From Bryobacterales bacterium (GTDB lineage: Bacteria; Acidobacteriota; Terriglobia; Bryobacterales; UBA6623), in assembly GCA_022824585.1 (NCBI GenBank), contig JAJDZN010000255.1, positions 1-64,000 of the forward strand: a stretch of 64,000 nucleotides of DNA. The letters are read 5' to 3'. Each line of letters begins with the position of its first letter. Position 1 is the stretch's first letter. Below are positions 54,640-63,500 of the stretch, piece after piece. The notes under the pieces are model-generated. The model was not told where the DNA came from and did no database searches. It saw only the letters and a list, made by a program, of their open reading frames with translations. The position numbers and the translations under genes were made by a program.

Positions 54640-55484
54640 CCGCCCTCCACTTGGCGAATTCGCTCCAGCGTCTGCCGAGCCTGCTGGGCGACTTGCGGCC
54701 CCAGTTCGTCGCGGGGCCGCTGGTAGGGCTGGATCAAGGCGATGTCTTCGCTGGTCCCCACCATGTAGAGTCCCAGCAAGGCCTGCATGACATGCGTCAT
54801 TTCCGGCCGAACCAGAGTGACTTCGTCCCCGCTGCTAACCGTGTCCCCGTCCGCGCGCAGCTGGCGGTCAACAATGCCGGGCACGGCGGCGCGGACATCG
54901 AAGGGATCGCCGCCGCCCTCCGGCTCGACCCGCACTAGCAACGCCCCGGCATCGAAGGCATCACCGGGTTGGAGGCGATTCCGCACGATACCGTCGTGGT
55001 CGCTGACGACCCGCTGGCTCTGGAGCATGCCGCGCATCTCAGCGCGACCGGCGGGGTCGCCGAACTTTGCCAGCGCGAGGGCGGCGTTACGGCGCACCAG
55101 CGGATGCGGGTCGGAGACGAGGTCCAGCAGCGCCGCGTGGAATTCGTCGCTGGAAGGGTCGTCGCCCATGAGCCAAGCGACGGTCAGTCTCAACTCGGGC
55201 AACTCATGGCGGGCCAAATCCAGCAGCACGGGATACCACTGCTTCACCGAACCGTCGCCGGCACTCATGCGCCCAGAGATCTGGGCCATTGCGTGCTGGG
55301 CCCGGCGAGGTCGCTCCGTGTCGGTGAGGTACTCCTGAATCTGTTCGTCGGAAAGTTCCTTGCCGAACCACGTGTCCATCCAAAACCAGAACGGAATCAC
55401 GACGCTGGCGATCGCCAGCGCCGTCGCGAACAACGTTGCCTTGCGCGATGCGAAGCCGGAGCCGGCCTGTTGGTCGCCACCCAT
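54603..55484 (-). CDS. membrane-anchored HEAT-repeat protein with inserted barrel-sandwich domain
   Basis: The 293-aa protein has a single membrane segment at about residues 17-37 (LFATALAIASVVIPFWFWM), then HEAT-like helices (RLTVAWLMGDDPSSDEFHAALLDL, RRNAALALAKFGDPAGRAEM). Residues about 168-222 look like a biotinyl-lipoyl/HlyD barrel-sandwich: LQPGDAFDAGALLVRVEP, then VRAAVPGIVDRQLRADGDTVSSGDEV. The chain returns to a HEAT-like helix pair before the C-terminus. No lipoyl Lys is at the expected hairpin (the turn reads PGIVDR), so it is more like an adaptor fold. Function unknown; it should face the periplasm. Confidence 0.8.
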   Translation of the reverse strand: MGGDQQAGSGFASRKATLFATALAIASVVIPFWFWMDTWFGKELSDEQIQEYLTDTERPRRAQHAMAQISGRMSAGDGSVKQWYPVLLDLARHELPELRLTVAWLMGDDPSSDEFHAALLDLVSDPHPLVRRNAALALAKFGDPAGRAEMRGMLQSQRVVSDHDGIVRNRLQPGDAFDAGALLVRVEPEGGGDPFDVRAAVPGIVDRQLRADGDTVSSGDEVTLVRPEMTHVMQALLGLYMVGTSEDIALIQPYQRPRDELGPQVAQQARQTLERIRQVEGGQAAGAPAAASN

Positions 55485-55586
55485 GCCTTCATTGTCGTAC
55501 GGGCGGCACGGGATTCTGCGGGCAGCAGGCAGGCGCTGCCCCGTACGCGCTGTAGATGCCGCCGGTATGCGAGAATCTTCGCACCC

Positions 55587-56756
55587 ATGAACCGGCGCAT
55601 CTTCTTTCTCTCTACAGCTAGTGCCGCCATAGCCCAGACTCCCAGCGAGTCAGTCCGCCTCGCGTTGATTGGCTCCGGCGGGCGCGGCCGCAGAGTCATG
55701 TCCGAGTTCAAGCGCGATCCGAATCTCTCCGTCCATGGCGTCTGCGACGTGTACGAGCCCAACCTCGAGTCGGGTCTCTCGGCAGCCGGCCCGGGCAGCA
55801 AGGCCTACCGCGACTACAAGCGAGTGCTCGACGACAAGGATGTGGACGCGGTCCTGATCGCGACGCCCGAGCACTGGCACCACCGCATGACTCTTGACGC
55901 GATGGCGGCCGGGAAAGACGTGTATGTCGAGAAGCCGCTGTGCCATACGCCCGCCGAGGGCAAGGAACTGGTCGAGGCGGAACGCGAGTCAGATCGCATC
56001 GTGCAGGTCGGAATGCAGCGACGCAGCTATAACCTGTACCTGGAGGCTCGCGAAATCCGGCGCGGTGGCGAGCTAGGCACTGTGCGCATGGTACGCACGT
56101 ATTGGCTCAATTCGCGCACCGAACCGCGCCGCGATAGCTTCAAGGGACCGATCAACTGGGAGGCGTGGCTCGGGCCTTCGCCCGAGGTTCCCAAGGACCC
56201 CCTGGTCTTCTTCAACTGGCGCAGCCTAGCGGCATACTCGGGCGGCATCGCGCAGGACCAAGGCTGCCACATCTTCGATTCGATCCACTTGATCATGGAT
56301 GCGGGCTACCCCGTCGCAGTCAATGCCTCCGCGTTGCGGCCGCACGTGGCGGGCATGGACCAGCCCGAATCGGTCGTCGTGGCAGCCGAGTACCCGCAAG
56401 GCTTCATGGCAATCTTCACCATCAACTACAACGCTATGCGCTACGCCAGCCGCGCCGACCAGCTCAATGCCTACGACGGCACGCTGGCCCGCATGGACAT
56501 CGGAAGGGAGTTCTTGCGCGTGTTTCCCCGTGATTCCCCCGAAACTCCTTCACTCGACAAGGAACAGCCCGGCGGCTTCGCCCAAGCCACCATCGACCAC
56601 GTCATGAACTTCCTGCATTGCGTGCGCACGCGCGAGAAGCCGCGAGCAACGATGGACAAGGGCTTCCAAGCCGCGCTCATCGTGCAGCTCGCCAACATCT
56701 CCCTGAACGAGTCGCGAACCATCGGCTGGGATGCCGAGACGCTGTCCGTGGTTTGA
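55587..56756 (+). CDS. Tat-exported Gfo/Idh/MocA-family oxidoreductase
   Basis: The 389-aa product starts with a short twin-arginine signal (NRRIFFLSTASAAIAQ). The Rossmann N-domain has ALIGSGGRGRRVM and IATPEHWHHRMTLDAM, and the catalytic EKP is in VYVEKPLCHTP. The C-domain has the GGIAQDQGCHIFDSIHL stretch. Members oxidise or reduce sugars with tightly bound NAD(P), which is how Tat-exported forms carry their cofactor. The substrate is unknown. ATG 55587 is chosen as the start of the signal; the upstream frame overlaps the HEAT gene. It precedes two transporters by 57 bp. Confidence 0.88.
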   Translation: MNRRIFFLSTASAAIAQTPSESVRLALIGSGGRGRRVMSEFKRDPNLSVHGVCDVYEPNLESGLSAAGPGSKAYRDYKRVLDDKDVDAVLIATPEHWHHRMTLDAMAAGKDVYVEKPLCHTPAEGKELVEAERESDRIVQVGMQRRSYNLYLEAREIRRGGELGTVRMVRTYWLNSRTEPRRDSFKGPINWEAWLGPSPEVPKDPLVFFNWRSLAAYSGGIAQDQGCHIFDSIHLIMDAGYPVAVNASALRPHVAGMDQPESVVVAAEYPQGFMAIFTINYNAMRYASRADQLNAYDGTLARMDIGREFLRVFPRDSPETPSLDKEQPGGFAQATIDHVMNFLHCVRTREKPRATMDKGFQAALIVQLANISLNESRTIGWDAETLSVV

Positions 56757-56813
56757 TGGGAGATCGCTGACCCGAAGTCGCTTCCCTCCCGAGCCGGCTC
56801 TCGATACCCGCTA

Positions 56814-58244
56814 ATGCCGTCCGATCCCCCTGCAAGCGCCGCTCCCGACATGAGGCGCCTAGCTATCGTTGTCGCGATAGGGCTTGCCGTCTACTGGGTC
56901 CTGCCCCGCCCAGAGAGCGTTTCAGACGAGGGCTGGCGCCTGACCGGGGTGTTTGCTTCCGCCATTACGGGGCTGATGCTGCGGCCCCTTCCCGGCGGCG
57001 CGGTGATCCTGCTGGCCTTGATTGCCGCCGTCTGGAGCGGCAGCATGAGCCTGGACCAAGCCTTGGCGGGCTTCGCCACTCCGGCGGTGTGGCTGGTGGT
57101 CGGCGCCCTTCTGATCGCACACGTGCTGATCGCGACAAACCTCGCCAAGCGCGTCGCGCTGCTCTTCGTGCGCTACTTCGGCAAGAATTCCAAGGGAGTG
57201 GCTTACGCGCTGATCCTGAGCGATCTCTCGCTGGCCACCATGATCCCGTCCAACACCTCCAGGGCGGGTGGCGTGATCATGCCCATCACGCGCAGCATGG
57301 CCGAACTCTACGGCTCGCGCCCCGGCCCAACGGCGAAGTTGCTGGGCACGTTCCTGATGGCCGCCGTCTATCAGGGCGAGATCGTCGCAACGGCAACGTT
57401 CCTGACAGGTCAGGCAGGAAACTTCGTGGCCGTGGAGCTGGCCCGGACACTGGCTGACTACGAACTCACTTGGGCGCACTGGGCGGCGGCCGGAATCGTG
57501 CCGAGCCTGGCCAGCATTGCCGGCTTGGTCTGGATCGTGGCCAAGCTCGTGCCGCCTGACATCCAGCACACGCCACACGCCATGCAGTTCGCCAAAGACG
57601 AGCTGCAAAAGCTTGGCACGATGGGGCCGCGGGAATGGTTCACGACCGCGCTTGTGTGCGCCGTATGCGGCCTGTGGATCACCTCTAACCTGCACTCCGT
57701 GCCGGTGGCGCTGGCCTCGGTCTCGGGGGCTTGCGTGTTGATCGTAAGCGGCGTCCTTCCCTGGCGGGAGGCGATCCGCCAGCACGCCGTGTGGGACATC
57801 ATGATCTGGTACGGCGGGGTGATCACGTTGGGCCGGGCGCTCAGCGATGCCGGCGTGCCCCGGGCTCTCACCGACGCCATCGGTGCTGGTCTGGGAGACA
57901 TGCCGTGGCTGCCGATGCTGGCGATTGTGCTCCCGATCTACTTCTTCGCCCACTATGGCCTGGCCAGCATCACGATGCACTTCCTGACCTTGTTTCCGGT
58001 CTTCTTGCTACTCTTGCTCGGCCAGGGTGCCCCGGTAGGCTTGGTGGTCTACCTGCTCGCATGCCTCGCCAACCTGTCGGCGGGCCTGACGCACTACGGC
58101 ACCGTACCTTCACCGATCTTCTATTCGCAGGACTACACCAGCTTCAAGCAGTGGTGGTCGGTCGGCTTCGCGGTCGCCCTCTGGAACGTGTTCGTGTGGT
58201 GTACCATCGGCACCTTGTGGTGGAAGTTGATCGGAATCTGGTAG
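56814..58244 (+). CDS. DASS/SLC13-family anion:sodium symporter
   Basis: The 476-aa membrane protein has about 11-12 hydrophobic segments. The SNT-type motif SNTSRAGG and the mirrored LSAGLTHYGT region form the substrate-binding half-helices of the DASS fold (as in CitT and VcINDY). These carry di- or tricarboxylates or sulfate with Na+. The motif variants do not fix which. No signal peptide is needed. The gene lies between the Tat-exported oxidoreductase and a sodium:solute symporter, all plus strand with short gaps. Confidence 0.9.
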   Translation: MPSDPPASAAPDMRRLAIVVAIGLAVYWVLPRPESVSDEGWRLTGVFASAITGLMLRPLPGGAVILLALIAAVWSGSMSLDQALAGFATPAVWLVVGALLIAHVLIATNLAKRVALLFVRYFGKNSKGVAYALILSDLSLATMIPSNTSRAGGVIMPITRSMAELYGSRPGPTAKLLGTFLMAAVYQGEIVATATFLTGQAGNFVAVELARTLADYELTWAHWAAAGIVPSLASIAGLVWIVAKLVPPDIQHTPHAMQFAKDELQKLGTMGPREWFTTALVCAVCGLWITSNLHSVPVALASVSGACVLIVSGVLPWREAIRQHAVWDIMIWYGGVITLGRALSDAGVPRALTDAIGAGLGDMPWLPMLAIVLPIYFFAHYGLASITMHFLTLFPVFLLLLLGQGAPVGLVVYLLACLANLSAGLTHYGTVPSPIFYSQDYTSFKQWWSVGFAVALWNVFVWCTIGTLWWKLIGIW

Positions 58245-58279
58245 TGATCGCCATACATCCGTCCGTAACCTTTTGAGCC

Positions 58280-59953
58280 GTGCCGGTCCCACTTTCGACG
58301 CTTGACATCTTCATCTTCGTCGCCAGCATTGCGGCCGTGCTGGGGATCGGCCTGTGGGCCGGGCGCAAGGAAGAGACCGCCGCCGACTATTACCTAGCAG
58401 GCCGGACCGTGCCGTGGTGGGGCGTTGCCGGCTCGATCTTCGGCACCAACGTCAGTGCCGACCATCTAGTGGGCATGCTGGGAATCGGCTATTCGATCGG
58501 CTTCGCGCAGGCTCATTTCGAGTTCCTGGCGATTGCCGGGCTGTTGATGCTGGCATTCGTGTTCCTGCCGCTGTATCGCAACATGGGCCTGTACACGCTC
58601 TCCGAATACCTGGCCAAGCGCTATGACGGCCGCAGCAGCGTGCTGTATTCGGCGTTCAACATCCTCACCATCGTGATCGTGCGCATGGCGCTCGGGTTCT
58701 ACATCGGGGCGAGGGCGCTGAGCTACCTGCTCGACGGCACTCCGCTGGCGATCAGCTACACCGGCGGCATAGCGATCTTCGCCCTGGTCACGGCCACTTA
58801 CACGATTGTCGGCGGGCTGAAGGCGGTCATCTGGACCGACGTGATGCAATCCGTGCTGTTGCTGCTGGCCGGCGTCTTTGTCGCGGTGCTGGTGTTCGGC
58901 CAGCCCGAAGTCGGCGGACTGGGCGGATTGCTCGCCAAGGACGCGGCGCTTCCCGCCGCCGAGCAGAAGTTCCACCTATACTTGCCGACCGATCACCCGC
59001 AGCTGCCCTGGACTGGCGTGTTCAGCGGCCTGCTGATCATTCACATCTTCTATTGGTCCACCAACCAGTTCATCGCGCAGCGGGCGCTGGCGGCCAAGAC
59101 CGAGTTCGACGCTCGCATGGGGATTCTGGTAGCGGGCTTTCTCAAGCTGCTGATTCCCTTTGTGTCCATCGCCACTGGAGTGGCCGCAGGCCTGCTCTTC
59201 GACGCGAGCCTGGCACGCGGGGAGATTTCGGCCCTGCCCCTGCCCGACGACGCGTTCCCGCTGCTGGTTCAGATGGTAGTGCCGGCAGGGTACGGCTTGG
59301 TCGGCATAATCACGGCCGGGCTGATCGGGGCGATCCTCTCCAGCATCGACTCGATGATGAACTCGGGCGCGACCTTGCTGACGTTTGACTTCTACCGCAA
59401 GTACATTGACCCGGACGCTTCGGAGCGCAAGCTGATCCGGGTAGGCCGGCTGTGCATCGTCGCATTCGTGCTCATCGCCGCCTGCATCGCCGCGGTGATC
59501 TACACCGAGGAAGCCGCAGACAACTTCTTCCTGAAGGTGCCGGCCCAGATGGGACACGTGGTCCCAGGCATCGCCGTAGCGTTTCTCGGCGGGGTGCTCT
59601 GGCGGCGGGCGTCGGCAGAAGGAGCGTTCTGGGCGCTGCTGGCCTCTCCGTTCTTCTCCTTCGGCATCCAGTGGCTCTACGGCCTGTGGGCCCCGGGCTC
59701 GGCTGTCGAACCGCTGTTCGGGGCGGAACTCAACTTCCTGCACCGCACGGCTCTGACCTCGGCGTTCGCTCTGGCCATCTTGGTCTGGGTGAGCTCGCGC
59801 GACCGATCTCATCGGGCCGACACCGACCAGCTCACATGGTGGGGCCGGCCCGTCGCGCGAGACGGCAAAGCACGGAGCTTTTGGGCCAGCGAACGCCCGT
59901 GGGGCTGGCTGCTTGGGGCAGCCACGGTCTTCATGCTGGTCTACTTCGCCTAG
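58280..59953 (+). CDS. sodium:solute symporter (SSS/SGLT type)
   Basis: The 557-aa protein has 13-14 membrane segments with the SSS signatures: AADYYLAGRTVPWWGVAGSIFGTNVSADH near the start (Na+ site), the GLKAVIWTDVMQ stretch and AGLIGAILSSIDSMMNSGATL. The C-terminal region adds a further segment, typical of SGLT-like sugar transporters. Galactose, glucose or another small solute may be carried. The GTG 58280 start has TAACCT 8 nt upstream (58266-58271) and no ribosome site. Confidence 0.9.
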   Translation: MPVPLSTLDIFIFVASIAAVLGIGLWAGRKEETAADYYLAGRTVPWWGVAGSIFGTNVSADHLVGMLGIGYSIGFAQAHFEFLAIAGLLMLAFVFLPLYRNMGLYTLSEYLAKRYDGRSSVLYSAFNILTIVIVRMALGFYIGARALSYLLDGTPLAISYTGGIAIFALVTATYTIVGGLKAVIWTDVMQSVLLLLAGVFVAVLVFGQPEVGGLGGLLAKDAALPAAEQKFHLYLPTDHPQLPWTGVFSGLLIIHIFYWSTNQFIAQRALAAKTEFDARMGILVAGFLKLLIPFVSIATGVAAGLLFDASLARGEISALPLPDDAFPLLVQMVVPAGYGLVGIITAGLIGAILSSIDSMMNSGATLLTFDFYRKYIDPDASERKLIRVGRLCIVAFVLIAACIAAVIYTEEAADNFFLKVPAQMGHVVPGIAVAFLGGVLWRRASAEGAFWALLASPFFSFGIQWLYGLWAPGSAVEPLFGAELNFLHRTALTSAFALAILVWVSSRDRSHRADTDQLTWWGRPVARDGKARSFWASERPWGWLLGAATVFMLVYFA

Positions 59954-60523
59954 CCCAAGTTTGAACGAATCCGCTGCCGCATAGCGGGTCAGTTCAATGC
60001 ATCTATGTGCAGTATCTCCAAGGACGGCCACCTCCCGTCCTCACGCTCGCCCGACAAACACGCGTCAGAGTCCGGCTCGGCTTCGTGACGTCGAAAGGCC
60101 AGCGGGAAGACAGAGATTCGGTAATCGTTACGGCCATGATCACACCTCCGGCTACGCGTGGCACTTGGGCACTGCAGATACACACAACGCCTATGTGGCA
60201 ATTGATTCGGGGCAGTCTCTGCAGTCCGCGTGACCCCCCAGCCACACGCCGCCGTAGGCGACGAGATCGCTGCCGAGGGCCCTCGGCCTCGACATGGTCC
60301 CGAGAATCGTGATGTGTTACGTTCCTGCCATGTCCACTCCCTCCGGAGCACTCCCCCTTGCCGGGCTGGGCGGCGCGCGAGACGGCACGAAGTCCGGTAA
60401 CATCGTTCGAAAGATGGTGCCTCAGGGAACCGATCCGAGGCCCCGCCCCGCCTGGGAATCCCATCTGGCTGGCTTGAGATATTCCGGCGAGGGCTGCCTG
60501 TTGAGGCTCGAGAGCAGGTCAAG
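59954..60523. other. 570-bp stretch without a recognised gene
   Basis: Holds a terminator-like structure at its left end (59961-59997). A 77-codon open frame (60294-60527) has no signal peptide or family feature. The DNA upstream of the NHL gene shows no promoter I trust. Confidence 0.45.
59961..59997 (+). terminator. two-tier stem after the symporter gene
   Basis: An outer pair TTGAAC/GTTCAA and an inner pair CCGCT/AGCGG are separated by a symmetric 4x4 internal loop, with a 7-nt apical loop. It begins 7 bp after the symporter stop. No T-run follows, so a Rho-assisted terminator or 3' mRNA stabiliser is more likely than a classic intrinsic terminator. Confidence 0.45.
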
Positions 60524-63500
60524 GTGATTGAGACGCTGGCTGGAATCCTCAAGCCGAGCTCTAACGCGGACGGCGTTCCGGCCATATGGGCGGGGCTCAA
60601 CTCTCCTTCCGGCCTAGCGGCCGACAACAAGGGCAATCTGTACGTCGCGGATGAGGCCGACTACCGCGTGCGCCGGATTGACCCGGACGGCATCATCTCG
60701 ACGATTGCGGGCACCGGCGAGCGCGGGTTCTCCGGGGACGGAGGCCCGGCGACGCATGCGGAGCTTGAAGGCCCCAGTTCCTTGGCTCTGGATGGCGTCG
60801 GCAACCTGTATGTGGCCGAGTCCCACTATCACCGGGTACGAAAGATCGACCCGGACGGCATCATCACGACCGTTGTCGGCGCCGGAATGCCAGGCTTCAG
60901 CGGTGACGGGGGGTTGGGGACCGAGGCCCTCCTCGACAGTCCTGCGGGCTTGGCGGCGGACGGGAGCGGCAATCTCTTCGTTTCCGACCGCGGCAATCAC
61001 CGCATACGAAGGGTCGGTCCGGACGGGGTGATCACGACAGTTGCGGGCAGGGGCAGGTGCGGCAAGGTTGGGGACGGAGGGCCGGCCACAGAGGCCTATC
61101 TGTGGCATCCCGCGGGCTTGGCGGCGGATAGAATCGGCAATCTCTTCGTTTCCGACAGTAGCAATCACCGCGTGTTGAGGATCGATCGTGACGGCATGAT
61201 CGAGACGATCGCGGGGAGGGGTTATGGCAGCCTATTGGGCGACGGCCGTCCCGCGACCGAGGCGAGCCTGCTTCTGCCGGACGCATTGGCGCTGGACTCG
61301 TCAGGGAATCTGTACGTGGGAGACGGCGATGACCACCGCGTCCGCAAGATCGATCCCACAGGCCGGATCTGGACCGTCGCCGGCAACGGGACGATCGGTT
61401 CAGGGGGCGATGGCGGTCCCGCTTCGGAAGCGTGCATCTACCGGCCCGCGGGCCTAGCAGTGGATGCGGAGGGGAACCTGTTCATCGCCGACGACGGCAA
61501 CCAGAACGTGCGGGTCGTGAGGCTGAAGCGGCTGGTCACCGTCGACCTGGGAAGAACCGGCAAACGAATCGACTTCGCCCGGACGCCGAGCGGCACCCTC
61601 GCACGCGGCGGCAGGTTCTACACCGAAGGCAGCGAGTTCCGGGACGGCGTCGAGTCCTACGTCTTGCGGACCCGGCCGGACGGAGTCGTGGACGCGATCC
61701 AACCTGGGCGTGCCCAGGACGTGCGGCTGCCCGGCGGCAGGGTTCTGAGACTCGCTGCCCGGGAGGACGACGAGTGGAAGGTCGGCCCCCGCACGGTGCG
61801 AAACGGGGACAGGCACGTCGAAGGCGGTACCGAGTACTTTCTGGAACTCGTCGGCGGCCGGTGGAGGCTTGCCGAGTACAGAATTTGGACGGTGTCGGGA
61901 CCCCCCGAGCCCGTCCGCTGCGCTCCGACCCCTGCGACTGACATCGAAGAACCGACCGACGTGGCCGTCGATGCGTCAGGCAACCTGTACATTGCCGAGT
62001 TCGGCGGAGACCGGGTGCTGCGGGTTGCACCCGACGGTTCCGTCGCGACCGCCGTCGAGACGGGAGCGGACCGTGCAACGCAGACCAGTGATGCATCGGG
62101 AAGCCTGGAATTGCGTTGCCCGGAACACTTGGAAATCGACACAGACGGCAACCTCTATGTGGTCGAGTGGAGTCGCCGCGGGATCTGGAGGATCGCAACC
62201 GACGGTTCGGTCTCGAAGGTCACGGTCAAGGGACCGCGGCGGCTCGGCAGCGGGCGCGACGGGGATGCCGCCAAATCGGCCATGTTCCCGATAGTCGGAG
62301 GAATAGCGGATGACGGGGCCGGCAACATCTACGTGTCTGACAAGTACGGCCATCGCGTGCAGAGAATCGATCCGGACGGGTGGATCAGCACCATAGCCGG
62401 CATCGGAGCGCCGGGCTTCGATGGCGATGGCGGCCCCGCATCACAAGCGGTGATGGACTCGCCGACTGCGCTGGCTTCAGACCGAGCAGGAGCACTGTAC
62501 GTGGCCGACAGCGGGAACGCCAGGATCCGCAGGATCGACCGGGACGGCATCATCGACACGGTTGCAGGGTCAGACGAGAAGATCATTGCGGCCGAGGGAG
62601 TCCCCGCCATCGAGGCCCACCTACAGCGCCCAAGGGGCTTGGCGACGGACCGAGCGGGGAACGTCTACGTAGTGGAACACGCAGGCCAGCGCATCCGGAA
62701 GATCGATCCGTCGGGGACGATCACTAACCTAGCGGGCACCGGTAAGCGTGGCGGCGCGGGCGACGGCGGTCCGGCCTCTGCGGCTGAGCTCTATTGGCCG
62801 GACGGAATCGCGGCCGACCGGAACGGCACCCTGTACGTAGCCGAATTGGTCGGCCACCGCGTGCGCCAAATCGACCCCAACGGTCGGATCAGCACGGTTG
62901 CCGGTAGGGGGAAACGAGGTTTCGAAGGTGACGGGGGCCCGGCCGTGGCGGCAAAGCTCTTCCGACCCCAAGGCGTTGCAGTGGACAAGTCCGGGGCCGT
63001 GTTCGTAGCGGACAGCGGCAACCACCGCGTCCGGAGGATCGACCCTGAGGGACGGATCTCGACGCTGGCCGGAACGGGGGAAGCGGGCTACGGGGGTGAC
63101 GGGTGCCCGGCTGCCGAGGCGGAGCTGAACGAGCCCTGCGGCATAGCGGCCGACGGGGCTGGCAATGTCTATGTGTGCGACAGCAAGAACCACCGGATCC
63201 GCCGGATCGACGCGAAGGGGATGATCGCGACGGTCGCGGGCACTGGAACTCCGGGCCATGGCGGGGACGGTGGGCCTGCCATAGAAGCCACGCTGCACTG
63301 GCCCGCTCTGGTCGCGACGGACGAACGAGGCAACGTTTACGTCGGGGACCGGAACAACGAGCGTGTGCGAAAGATCGACGCGGATGGAATCATCACCACC
63401 GTGGTCGGGACGGGCCAGCCGGGCTACGCCGGGGATCGCGGCCCGGCCGACCGCGCTCAGCTGTCCCAGCCCTCGGGAGTTGCAGTGGACGGGGCCGGGA

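Noticed and set aside
60401-60420. Possible tRNA T-loop (GTTCGAAA) near 60405
   Set aside because: The flanking bases do not form a 5-bp T-stem and there is no acceptor or anticodon arm around it.
60294-60527. 77-codon open frame just before the NHL gene
   Set aside because: Different frame, no signal peptide, no ribosome site; it could be a frameshifted 5' end but nothing in its sequence supports that.
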